Assembly (NCBI RefSeq): GCF_000719475.1 | Contig: NZ_JOGO01000072.1 | Span: 1-29,867 of the forward strand | DNA length: 29,867 nt | Reading direction: 5' to 3' | DNA from: Streptomyces sp. NRRL F-5630 | Lineage (GTDB): Bacteria; Actinomycetota; Actinomycetes; Streptomycetales; Streptomycetaceae | In this document: piece after piece, positions 1 through 6,697 of the stretch | Layout: every line of letters starts with the position of its first letter | Numbering within the stretch: the first letter of the stretch is position 1 | The notes under the pieces: generated by a model | The model's database searches: none | Told to the model about the DNA's origin: nothing | What the model saw: only the letters and a program-made list of their open reading frames with translations | Position numbers and translations under genes: made by a program

Positions 1-51
1 TTCAACGTCGTCCCCCAGCTCACCGAAGAGATCAACACCCGCAAGGGCTGA
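1..51 (+). CDS. 3' end of an unidentified protein gene
   Basis: An open frame enters from the left edge and ends at TGA 49-51, leaving 16 codons that end in the residues EEINTRKG. A strong hairpin terminator follows 23 nt later, which supports this as a genuine gene end on the plus strand. The fragment is too short to assign a family or a function. Confidence 0.6.
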   Translation, partial: FNVVPQLTEEINTRKG

Positions 52-74
52 CCCGCCTCACACGGCTGGCTGTG

Positions 75-113
75 CGGCCCCGTGTCCACCCACAACAGGT
101 GGATACGGGGCCG
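75..113 (+). terminator. Strong intrinsic-type terminator hairpin
   Basis: A 16-bp stem has arms 75-90 and 98-113 around the 7-nt loop CACAACA. The only imperfection is a G-U wobble at position 104. There is no U-tract, as is common in high-GC actinobacteria. It follows the stop codon at 51 and insulates the methyltransferase genes downstream. Confidence 0.8.
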
Positions 114-219
114 TGTCGCGTCACCGAGTTGCTTCTCGGGGGCGTTCACCTGGAAGGCCGCGCCGTGTGCTCGACCGGCTTCTATGGTGGCCTCTCGCGA
201 CGGATCGGGAGGGGTCTCT

Positions 220-1029
220 GTGACGGTGTTCGACGAGAGTGAGCGGCTGGTCTGGGCGGGCCGGGGGGAGGTGTACGCGGCGAGCTTCGCGAAGCTGTGC
301 GCGTACCCGGTGGGGGAGTTGCTCGACGCGGCGGGCGTGGGTGAGGGCACACGCGTGCTCGACGTGGGGACGGGGCCGGGGACCGTCGCGGCGGCCGCGG
401 TGGCGCGTGGCGCGCGCGTGACGGCGGTGGACCCGGAGCCGAGCATGCTCGCGCTCGCGGCGCGTACCGCCCCCGAGGCCGAGGTGCGGGAGGCCATGCT
501 TCCTGAACTCCCCTTTGTTGAAGGTGAGTTCGATGCGGTCGTGGCCAATTTCGTGCTCAATCACGTGGGCCGGCCCCGCGCGGCGCTCGGTGAGCTGCGC
601 CGTGTCGTGCGGGTGGGAGGGCGCGTGGCCGTGACGGTCTGGGCGAAGCCTCCGGCGGCGGGTCAGGCGCTTCTGGGGCGCGCCATCGCGGGGGGCGGCG
701 CCGTCAGGCCCCCGCACCTCGCGCCGGGGCTCGACCCCGACGAGGACTTCCCGCGCGACGAGGCGGGACTCGGCGCGCTGCTCGCGGCTGCCGGACTCGG
801 GGACGCCGCGTGCGGGACGCTGCGCTGGGACCACCGGGCGAGCCCCGAGGAGTGGTGGAGCGCCCCGGCGGGCGGGGTCGCCTCCAGCGGGCAGCTCGTG
901 CGGGCGCAGACACCGGCGGTGCGGGCCGCGATCAAGCGGTCCTTCGACGACTTCAGCGCCGCGTTCACCGAGCCGGACGGCATGTTGCGCCTGCCCCACG
1001 CCGCGCTGCTCGCGCACGGGCGACGATGA
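220..1029 (+). CDS. Class I SAM-dependent methyltransferase
   Basis: A protein of about 269 aa with a Rossmann-type SAM-binding fold. Motif I is VLDVGTGPGT at residues 46-55. An acidic residue (D71) follows at the end of strand 2, where the SAM ribose binds. A motif-II-like stretch FDAVVANFVLNH lies near 105-116. This resembles the UbiE/Methyltransf_11 group of small-molecule methyltransferases; the substrate cannot be read from sequence. I chose GTG at 220 because a GGGAGGGG ribosome site sits 5 nt upstream. The frame is open back to 82, but that part would run through the upstream terminator. The stop overlaps the start of the next methyltransferase (ATGA), so the pair is probably translationally coupled. 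Confidence 0.8.
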   Translation: MTVFDESERLVWAGRGEVYAASFAKLCAYPVGELLDAAGVGEGTRVLDVGTGPGTVAAAAVARGARVTAVDPEPSMLALAARTAPEAEVREAMLPELPFVEGEFDAVVANFVLNHVGRPRAALGELRRVVRVGGRVAVTVWAKPPAAGQALLGRAIAGGGAVRPPHLAPGLDPDEDFPRDEAGLGALLAAAGLGDAACGTLRWDHRASPEEWWSAPAGGVASSGQLVRAQTPAVRAAIKRSFDDFSAAFTEPDGMLRLPHAALLAHGRR

Positions 1030-1730
1030 CGGGCGCGGGGGACGCGCGGGCGCCGGAGGTACCGGGCGGCGGGCGTCCCGTGCCGCGCCTGCGCGCCGCG
1101 CTCGGGCGCTTCCACGACGCCCGTCCCTGGGACCACAACGCCCACTACCACCGGGCGGTCCTGCGCCGGCTGCCCCGCCGCTTCGGTGCCGCACTCGACG
1201 TGGGCTGCGGCAGCGGGGACCTCGCCCGGCTCCTCGCCCGGCGCGCCGAGGCGGTGACCGGGATCGACGCGGACCCGGGCATCGTCGCGAAGGCGCGCGC
1301 GACCACCCCGGACACGGTGCCGGTCGTCTTCGCCACGGCGGACGCCCTCGACGGGGAGGCCGCTCCGGGCCCGTACGCCGTCCTGACCTGCGTCGCCGTG
1401 CTCCACCACCTGCCGCTCGCCGAGGCCCTGGCCTCGTTCCGCGCCCGTCTCGCGCCCGGCGGCACCCTCGTGGTCGTGGGTCTCCACCGGGAGGAGACCC
1501 TCGCGGACCGCGCGGTGAGCCTCCTGGCCGTGGTCGCCCATGCTCTGGTGGCCGGGTGGAAGCACCGCGGAGGCGGGCAGACCTCCCGGCCCCCGGCCAT
1601 GACGACGCGGACCCGCCCCGCGACGAGGGGCCTGGCGGAGATCCGGCGCACCGCCCGGACAGTGCTCCCCGGCGCCCGCGTCCGCAGGCGGCTCTTCTGG
1701 CGCTACGTGCTGGAGTGGAAGCGCCCCTGA
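1026..1730 (+). CDS. Second class I SAM-dependent methyltransferase
   Basis: A protein of about 234 aa with motif I ALDVGCGSGD at residues 56-65, the ribose-binding acidic residue D81, and a VAVLHHLP segment at 123-130 typical of Methyltransf_11/25 enzymes. The ATG at 1026 overlaps the TGA of the preceding methyltransferase by 4 nt. The two proteins share only the general fold, so they are not a simple recent duplication. They probably act in the same pathway, possibly on successive substrates, but no neighbouring biosynthetic gene names it. The C-terminal 60 residues are Arg-rich and basic. The gene converges on dhaL, and only a weak hairpin lies between them. Confidence 0.8.
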   Translation: MTGAGDARAPEVPGGGRPVPRLRAALGRFHDARPWDHNAHYHRAVLRRLPRRFGAALDVGCGSGDLARLLARRAEAVTGIDADPGIVAKARATTPDTVPVVFATADALDGEAAPGPYAVLTCVAVLHHLPLAEALASFRARLAPGGTLVVVGLHREETLADRAVSLLAVVAHALVAGWKHRGGGQTSRPPAMTTRTRPATRGLAEIRRTARTVLPGARVRRRLFWRYVLEWKRP

Positions 1731-1753
1731 ACGGCCGCCGCCCGAGGGGCCGT
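1731..1753 (+). terminator. Weak hairpin in the methyltransferase/dhaL convergent gap
   Basis: ACGGCC (1731-1736) can pair with GGCCGT (1748-1753) directly after the methyltransferase stop. The rest of the gap to 1838 is GC-rich and I see no gene in it. This is only a modest terminator candidate. Confidence 0.35.
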
Positions 1754-1838
1754 CGGCAGAGAGCACCTCGGGTGGCGACCGTCCCGCCGGAGCCCGCCCG
1801 CCGGGAGGGCCAGGCCGGTGACCCACCCGCAGGGAGGG

Positions 1839-2483
1839 TCAGGCCACTGACTCCGTCCCCGGCACCGCCGGCAGGTACTCCGTGAGTTCCCCCGGTGCCT
1901 CCTTCCGTGCCCGTGCGTGGGACCAGAACAGCAGGGCGACGCCGAGGGCGCCGGGGTCGGGGGACCCGATGGCGCGCTCACCGACGTAGGAGGCACGGCC
2001 GCGGCGGGCGCGCAGGGCGGCGGTGGCGTGGGCGCCGTCGAGGGCGGCGACGGCCGCCTCCCGGGGGCCGGACCCCGCTTCGAGGGCGTCCCGGGCGGGA
2101 ACGAGGGCGTCGACCATGGTGCGGTCCCCGGGCTCGGCCTCGCCGACCCGCTGGATCGCCGCCAGCCCCTCGCCGGTCCCGGCACGCCAGGCATCCCGCT
2201 CGTCCGAGCCGGCCTCGTGCGCGCGGGCCAGTTCCTGGAAGAGCAGCCCGATGAGCGGGCCGCTCGTGCCGCCGACCTCGTCGAGGAAGACGGAGGCGGC
2301 GACGGCGTAGGGCGGCCGGTCCGGCTGGGCGTCCAGGGCGGCGGTGACGCGGTCGAGGCCCTCGCGGAGGTTGTCGCCGAAGTCGCCGTCGCCGGAGAGC
2401 TGGTCGAGGGCGGTGAGGGTGGCGTGGGCGGTGCGCGCGGCGTCGGCGTAGGTGCGCAGCACCAGGCTCTGGTCGGTGGTCAT
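1839..2483 (-). CDS. dhaL: Dihydroxyacetone kinase-type nucleotide-binding subunit DhaL
   Basis: A 214-aa DhaL-type protein, the usual family length. It supplies the nucleotide-binding site of a two-subunit dihydroxyacetone kinase. The Mg-binding aspartates are present with family spacing: D27, D32 and D34, the last two in SGDGDFGDN. The conserved GGTSGPL loop is at 71-77. The residue after the third Asp is Phe, where the classical motif reads GDGDHG. No DhaM phosphotransfer subunit lies nearby, so an ATP-using enzyme is more likely than a PTS-dependent one; this is inference. The ATG overlaps the dhaK stop (ATGA), and the gene is last in the leftward permease-dhaK-dhaL operon. The true acceptor could be dihydroxyacetone, glyceraldehyde or a tetrulose. 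Confidence 0.88.
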   Translation of the reverse strand: MTTDQSLVLRTYADAARTAHATLTALDQLSGDGDFGDNLREGLDRVTAALDAQPDRPPYAVAASVFLDEVGGTSGPLIGLLFQELARAHEAGSDERDAWRAGTGEGLAAIQRVGEAEPGDRTMVDALVPARDALEAGSGPREAAVAALDGAHATAALRARRGRASYVGERAIGSPDPGALGVALLFWSHARARKEAPGELTEYLPAVPGTESVA

Positions 2484-3487
2484 CGGGCGGACTCCGGGGC
2501 GGGGAAGGCGGGGGTGCGGGCGGGGGCGTGCCAGTGCGGGACCCAGTCCTCGCGCAGGGCTGTGAGGGTGAGGGAGAAGCCGCTCATGTCGAGGGCGGGG
2601 ACGAACGTGCCGACCAGCCGGCCGGCCACTTCGAGGCCCCGCTTCCCGAGCGTCTCGGACACCCGGGCGTGGATCGCGTACAGCTCCAGGAGGGTGGTCG
2701 CGCCCAGGCCGTTGACGAGCAGGAGGACGGAGCCGGTCGTCGCGGGCAGGGCGTCGGCGACCTGCTCGGTCATGCGGTCGACGAGTTGCTCGAAGCCGGG
2801 GTGCTCCACGGTGGTGGCGGCGCGTTCGCCGTGGATGCCGACGCCGTACTCCAGGGTGCCGTCCGGCAGGGCGAACGCCTCTCCGCCGCGCGAGGGCGCG
2901 GTCTGGGCGCGGGCGGCGACGGCGACGCTGCGCGAGGCGGCGGCGAACTCGGTGCCGAGTGCGGCCAGTTCGTCGAGACCGGCACCTGCGTCGGCGGCGC
3001 CACCGAGCAGCTTCTCCACCAGCACGGTGGCTCCGGTGCCGCGCCGCCCGGTCGCGGTCTCGTCGCTCTCGGTGGCGAGGTCGTCGTCGACGAGGACGCG
3101 CCGGACGGGTATGCCGTCGGCCCGCAGGCGTTCGGCGGCGATGCCGAAGTTGATGCGGTCGCCGGTGTAGTTCTTCACGACGTGCAGCACGCCCTCGGGT
3201 CCGGCGACGGCCTTGGACGCCTCGTAGACCTGCCGGTTGTGCGGGGAGGCGAAGACCCGGCCGGGGACGGCGGCGTCCAGCATCCCGGCGCCCACGAAGC
3301 CGGTGTGCAGCGGCTCGTGGCCGGAGCCGCCGCCGGAGACGAGGCCGACGCGCCGGGCGGGGTGGCGTTCGCGGGCGGTGACGTAGAGCGGGTCCTCGTG
3401 CAGGTCCAGCAGCCCGGGGTGGGCCGCGGCCAGGCCGTGCAGGGCCCGTTCGACGGGGGCTTCGGCGGGCAGGAACAGGCGGTTCAC
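2480..3487 (-). CDS. dhaK: Dihydroxyacetone kinase-type substrate-binding subunit DhaK
   Basis: A 335-aa DhaK-type protein that binds the ketose or triose for phosphorylation by DhaL. Visible features are GGGSGHEP at 52-59 with H57, the segment KNYTGDRINF with the probable catalytic D110, and EYGVGIHGE with H219. In the family that His forms a covalent hemiaminal with the substrate carbonyl. All key residues are intact, so the protein should be active. The start is GTG at 3487, overlapping the permease TGA (GTGA), which shows coupling within the operon. DhaK homologues also include erythrulose kinases, and family membership alone does not settle the substrate. Its place beside a dehydratase/dehydrogenase pair suggests a sugar or sugar-acid route rather than plain glycerol use. 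Confidence 0.9.
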   Translation of the reverse strand: MNRLFLPAEAPVERALHGLAAAHPGLLDLHEDPLYVTARERHPARRVGLVSGGGSGHEPLHTGFVGAGMLDAAVPGRVFASPHNRQVYEASKAVAGPEGVLHVVKNYTGDRINFGIAAERLRADGIPVRRVLVDDDLATESDETATGRRGTGATVLVEKLLGGAADAGAGLDELAALGTEFAAASRSVAVAARAQTAPSRGGEAFALPDGTLEYGVGIHGERAATTVEHPGFEQLVDRMTEQVADALPATTGSVLLLVNGLGATTLLELYAIHARVSETLGKRGLEVAGRLVGTFVPALDMSGFSLTLTALREDWVPHWHAPARTPAFPAPESAR

Positions 3488-4836
3488 GAGACCTGGGTCC
3501 TTTCACGGTGGGGTGCGGAGTCCGTCGCGGACGCGGCGTGCTCGGGGGCCTCGCCGGCGCGCAGCCGGGTGGCGGCCAGTCCGGACAGGACGGCGACGCC
3601 GACACAGTAGGCGATCAGCCAGGACCAGTGGCCGCCGGCCGCGGAGAGCAGCGCGGTGCCGATGAGCGGGGAGAGCCCGCCGCCGAGGGTGGCGCCGATC
3701 TGCTGAGTGACGGACAGTCCGGTGTAGCGGACGTTGACCGGGTAGAGGTTGGAGAACAGGGCGCCCTGCGCGCCGTACATCGCGGCGTGCCCGACGCCGA
3801 GTCCGAGGGTCATGCCGACGGCGTAGCCCCAGAACTGGCCGGTCTCGATCAGCAGGAAGAACGGCAGCGCGAGGACGGCCTGGAAGGCGGCGCCGAAGAC
3901 GTACACCTTGCGCCGGCCGATGCGGTCGGAGAGGGCGCCGAAGTAGGGGAGGGTGAGGCACTCGACGGCACAGGCGATGAGGACGGCCAGGAGGACGGGT
4001 CCCTTGGGCAGGTCGAGTTCGGTGGTGACGTAGGTGATGGCCACCACGTAGTAGATGTTGAACAGACCGCTCTCGGCGATCTTGGCCAGGACGGAGAGGA
4101 CGACCGTGGCGGGCTGCCGGGTGAGGACCTGCTTGACGGGCAGGCTCTGCACCTCGCGGTCCTCGCGCATCTTGACGAACTCGGGGCTCTCGGTGACGTG
4201 CAGCCGCATCCAGAGGCCGACGCCGACCAGCAGGATGCTGGCGAGGAAGGGCATGCGCCAGGCCCAGGAGTCGTAGGACCCCGAGGGCAGGGTGGCGTCG
4301 AGGATGGTGACCAGACCGACGGGGATCAGGACACCCGCCGGGGTGCCGATGTGCACGAGCGAGGTGAAGAACCCCTGGCGGGAGCGGGGACTGTACTCCA
4401 GGGCCATCAGGACGCCGCCGCCGTACTCGCCGCCCATGCCCAGGCCCTGGATGAGCCGGATGAGGACGAGCAGGATGGGCGCCGCGATGCCGATGCTGTC
4501 GTAGGAGGGCAGCAGGCCGATCGCGAAGGTGCCGAGGCCCATCATCAGCATCGTGGTGATCAGGACGTTCTTGCGACCGAGCCGGTCGCCGAAGTGCCCG
4601 AAGAGAATGCCGCCCAGCGGCCGGGCGGCGTAGCCGACGAAGTAGGTGGCGAAGGCGGCGAGGGTGCCCACCAGGGGAGAGGCGTCGGGGAAGAACACCT
4701 TGTCGAAGACGAGCGCCGCGGTGGTGGCGTACAGGGTGAAGTCGTAGTACTCGACGGTGGTTCCCAGGGCGCTGGCGGTGACGACCTTGCGCAGGGAGGA
4801 CTCCCGGGAAGCGGGGGTGGCGGCCGGTTGGGGCAT
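3484..4836 (-). CDS. MHS-type (metabolite:H+ symporter) MFS permease
   Basis: A 450-aa major facilitator protein with about 12 hydrophobic segments. The cytoplasmic loop motif GHFGDRLGRKN is at 80-90, and its second-half counterpart SDRIGRRK lies near residue 300. The N-terminal ASALGTTVEYYDF segment is characteristic of the MHS subfamily (ShiA, KgtP and ProP relatives). That group imports organic acids, shikimate-like compounds and compatible solutes with protons. It is first in the leftward operon, overlapping dhaK by 4 nt, so it probably imports the compound that the locus degrades. The ATG at 4836 has GGAG 5 nt upstream. Its promoter region is shared with the divergent lyase gene and carries a palindromic operator. 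The actual substrate is unknown; a sugar acid or hydroxylated acid fits best. Confidence 0.88.
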   Translation of the reverse strand: MPQPAATPASRESSLRKVVTASALGTTVEYYDFTLYATTAALVFDKVFFPDASPLVGTLAAFATYFVGYAARPLGGILFGHFGDRLGRKNVLITTMLMMGLGTFAIGLLPSYDSIGIAAPILLVLIRLIQGLGMGGEYGGGVLMALEYSPRSRQGFFTSLVHIGTPAGVLIPVGLVTILDATLPSGSYDSWAWRMPFLASILLVGVGLWMRLHVTESPEFVKMREDREVQSLPVKQVLTRQPATVVLSVLAKIAESGLFNIYYVVAITYVTTELDLPKGPVLLAVLIACAVECLTLPYFGALSDRIGRRKVYVFGAAFQAVLALPFFLLIETGQFWGYAVGMTLGLGVGHAAMYGAQGALFSNLYPVNVRYTGLSVTQQIGATLGGGLSPLIGTALLSAAGGHWSWLIAYCVGVAVLSGLAATRLRAGEAPEHAASATDSAPHRERTQVS

Positions 4837-4878
4837 GCTCGCTCCATTGCGATGGCGGCTCGGATGACGCGGTGGGTA

Positions 4879-4897
4879 CTCCTCCAGAGTGGAGGAG
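4879..4897 (-). promoter_or_regulatory. Leader hairpin upstream of the permease
   Basis: A perfect 8-bp inverted repeat CTCCTCCA / TGGAGGAG with a 3-nt loop lies 43-61 nt upstream of the permease ATG. In RNA from either strand it forms a hairpin. The GGAGG-containing arm resembles a Shine-Dalgarno sequence, so a role in translation or in binding a regulator is possible but unproven. Confidence 0.4.
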
Positions 4898-4920
4898 GGA
4901 GGACTGCGTCTGGAAATCGA

Positions 4921-4942
4921 CGGTTCTTATGTCCCAGAACCG
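4921..4942. promoter_or_regulatory. Inverted repeat in the divergent promoter
   Basis: CGGTTCT (4921-4927) and AGAACCG (4936-4942) form perfect 7-bp arms separated by 8 nt, so the half-sites lie 15 bp apart, about one and a half helical turns. The repeat is just upstream of the TCTGAT-type operator and could be a second regulator site or an activator site. I cannot name the protein. Confidence 0.45.
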
Positions 4943-4952
4943 CGTGCTAGCA

Positions 4953-4966
4953 TCTGATGCATCAGA
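4953..4966. promoter_or_regulatory. Probable GntR/FCD operator 1
   Basis: TCTGATGCATCAGA is a perfect 14-bp palindrome in the 174-bp gap between the permease and the lyase. A near-identical copy (13 of 14 bases) occurs at 5891-5904 in front of the regulator gene at 5979. A possible -10 sequence TAGCAT (4948-4953) abuts this palindrome, so a bound repressor would block rightward transcription. FCD-type GntR proteins commonly bind short palindromes of this kind. The match is seen; the link to this regulator is inferred. Confidence 0.7.
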
Positions 4967-5010
4967 CATTACATCCGCACTGAGATCGCGGCAATACCCG
5001 GGAGACACGC

Positions 5011-5895
5011 GTGAAGGACATCCAGCTCGGCGGCATGATTTCCACCGTTGTCACGCCGTTCGACGAAAACGACCAGGTCGACCTGGATCTGCTGCGCGGC
5101 GAGGTCAAGTACCTCCTCGAACAGGGCGTGACCGCCATCTGCGCCTGCGGCAGCACCGGCGAGGGCCAGACCCTCTCCCTGGAGGAGAGCGCGGCGATCT
5201 GCGCCACCGTGGTCGACGAGGTCGATGGTCGGGTTCCGGTCATCGGCGGCGTCATCCAGAACTCCACCGCCCAGGCCAAGCGGTACTCGCTCGCGCTCAA
5301 GGAAGTCGGCGTCGACGCGCTCCAGGTCACCCCGGTCCACTACGTCTTCGCGCCCTCGCCCGAGGAGACCGTCGCCCACTACCGCGAGATCGGCGAGGCC
5401 ACCGACCTGCCGATCGTGCTCTACAACGTCGTGCCCTGGGCGCTGGTCCCGGTCGACACGATCGAGCTGCTGCGCGACGTCCCGCAGGTCGTCGCCGTCA
5501 AGCAGTCCGGCGGCGACATCCACCTCCTCGCCGACCTGCTGCACCGTATGCGCGACCGCTTCACGATCCTCGCCGCCCTCGACGACCTGCACTACCCGGC
5601 CTTCGTCATGGGCGCCCACGGGGCGCTCGCCGCCATCCCCACCGTCACGCCACGCCTCAGCGTCGAACTGTGGGACGCGGTCCAGGCCGGCGACCACGCC
5701 AAGGCCCTCGCCCTGCACGAGCGCATCCTCACCGTCTGGCGGGCGATCGACGCCCCCAACCTGCCCGCCACCCTCAAGGCGGCCCTCGAACTCCAGGGCC
5801 GCTCGCCCGGTCTCCCGCGCCGCCCGTTCCAGCCCGCCACGGACGCCGAGCGGGAACGCATCCGCGCCGCTCTGGAAGCCGCTAACCTGATCTGA
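5011..5895 (+). CDS. DapA/N-acetylneuraminate lyase superfamily enzyme (dehydratase, deaminase or aldolase)
   Basis: A 294-aa TIM-barrel class I aldolase of the DHDPS/NAL superfamily. GSTGE is at 47-51, the catalytic Tyr is Y138 (in LYNVVPW), and the Schiff-base Lys is K164 (in VAVKQSGG). True dihydrodipicolinate synthases usually have an Arg five residues after that Tyr (YNVPSRTG-like); here the stretch is YNVVPWAL with no Arg. Lysine synthesis is therefore unlikely. In several pathways superfamily members turn 2-keto-3-deoxy sugar acids, or the pyrroline from hydroxyproline, into 2-oxoglutarate semialdehyde. The dehydrogenase at 6698 would take that product. An aldolase giving pyruvate plus an aldehyde is the main alternative. 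The start is GTG with GGGAG 6 nt upstream. Operator 1 lies 45 nt upstream of the start. Confidence 0.82.
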   Translation: MKDIQLGGMISTVVTPFDENDQVDLDLLRGEVKYLLEQGVTAICACGSTGEGQTLSLEESAAICATVVDEVDGRVPVIGGVIQNSTAQAKRYSLALKEVGVDALQVTPVHYVFAPSPEETVAHYREIGEATDLPIVLYNVVPWALVPVDTIELLRDVPQVVAVKQSGGDIHLLADLLHRMRDRFTILAALDDLHYPAFVMGAHGALAAIPTVTPRLSVELWDAVQAGDHAKALALHERILTVWRAIDAPNLPATLKAALELQGRSPGLPRRPFQPATDAERERIRAALEAANLI

Positions 5896-5904
5896 TCCAT
5901 CAGA
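5891..5904. promoter_or_regulatory. Probable GntR/FCD operator 2
   Basis: TCTGATCCATCAGA repeats operator 1 with one central change. It includes the stop codon of the lyase gene (5893-5895) and lies 74 nt before the regulator start, so the regulator probably controls its own expression. Between it and the regulator start, CCGGTGCCGG occurs twice (5915-5924 and 5936-5945), 21 bp apart. That may be chance in GC-rich DNA. Confidence 0.65.
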
Positions 5905-5978
5905 TGCTGTCGAACCGGTGCCGGTACCGCGTCGGCCGGTGCCGGCGGGTCCCCGGAAGCCGGACAAGAAGGGCGATC

Positions 5979-6677
5979 ATGGCCACCCCCTCCGTTCGTA
6001 GCCGTGGCGGCGCCGCCCCGCTCGTCGTGGAGTCGATCTCCGGACAGCTCTACTCGATCCTGTGCGACCGGATCATCACCGGTGTCTACGCGCCCGGCTC
6101 CCGGATCGACCCCCAGGCCATCGCCACCGAGTTCGGCGTGTCGCGCACCCCGGTCCGCGACACGCTGGTGCGCCTGGAGCACGACCGGCTCGTGGAGACC
6201 CGGCCCCGCTCGGGGACCTTCGTCACCCGGCCCTCGCGCCAGGACGTCCACGAGGTGTGCCAGCTGCGCAAGGGCCTGGAGTGGCTCGCCACCGGCGTCG
6301 CCGCCGAGGCGATGCCCCTGGAGCAGATCGCCGACCTGCGCGAGGAGGCCGTCGCCGCGCTGCGCGCCGCCGAACAGGGCGACTACGAAGCGTTTTTCGC
6401 GAGCGACACCCGCATCCACCACGAGATCATCGCCCATACCGACAACAGCCGCCTGATCGCCGCCCGCGAGTCCGTCGAGCCGTTCGTCCACTGGCTGCGG
6501 GTCCTCGGCGCCACCGGCCCGCACCGCCTCGCCGGGTCCACCCGGCGCCACCTGGCGATCCTGGACGCCATGGCCGCGCGCGACATCCCCGCCGCCCAGG
6601 AGGCCGCCGCGCTCCACCTGACCGAGGTCGAGGAGTGGACGCTGGCCGACATGGCCTCCCACGACATCGTCACCTGA
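5979..6677 (+). CDS. GntR family (FCD/FadR-type) transcriptional regulator
   Basis: A 232-aa protein with an N-terminal winged helix-turn-helix (about residues 15-85; SRTPVRDTLVRLE is the recognition region) and a C-terminal all-helical FCD ligand domain. Candidate metal-binding residues of the FCD pocket are present: D143 and H147 in the SDTRIHHE segment, H191 in RRHLAIL, and H213 in ALHL. FCD regulators generally sense small organic acids, which fits a locus for acid or sugar-acid breakdown. I used the ATG at 5979, preceded by AAGAAGGG. An in-frame ATG at 5904 overlaps operator 2 and has no ribosome site. It probably represses the permease-dhaKL operon, the lyase and itself through the two TCTGAT palindromes. 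Confidence 0.88.
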   Translation: MATPSVRSRGGAAPLVVESISGQLYSILCDRIITGVYAPGSRIDPQAIATEFGVSRTPVRDTLVRLEHDRLVETRPRSGTFVTRPSRQDVHEVCQLRKGLEWLATGVAAEAMPLEQIADLREEAVAALRAAEQGDYEAFFASDTRIHHEIIAHTDNSRLIAARESVEPFVHWLRVLGATGPHRLAGSTRRHLAILDAMAARDIPAAQEAAALHLTEVEEWTLADMASHDIVT

Positions 6678-6697
6678 CCCCTTACGAGGTTCCCCCC

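Noticed and set aside
121..1194. Minus-strand frame of 357 codons opposite the methyltransferases
   Set aside because: Arg/Pro/Gly-rich translation without family features, opposite two clear methyltransferase genes.
5011..5895. Naming the lyase dapA (lysine biosynthesis)
   Set aside because: The substrate-binding Arg after the catalytic Tyr is missing and the neighbours are catabolic.
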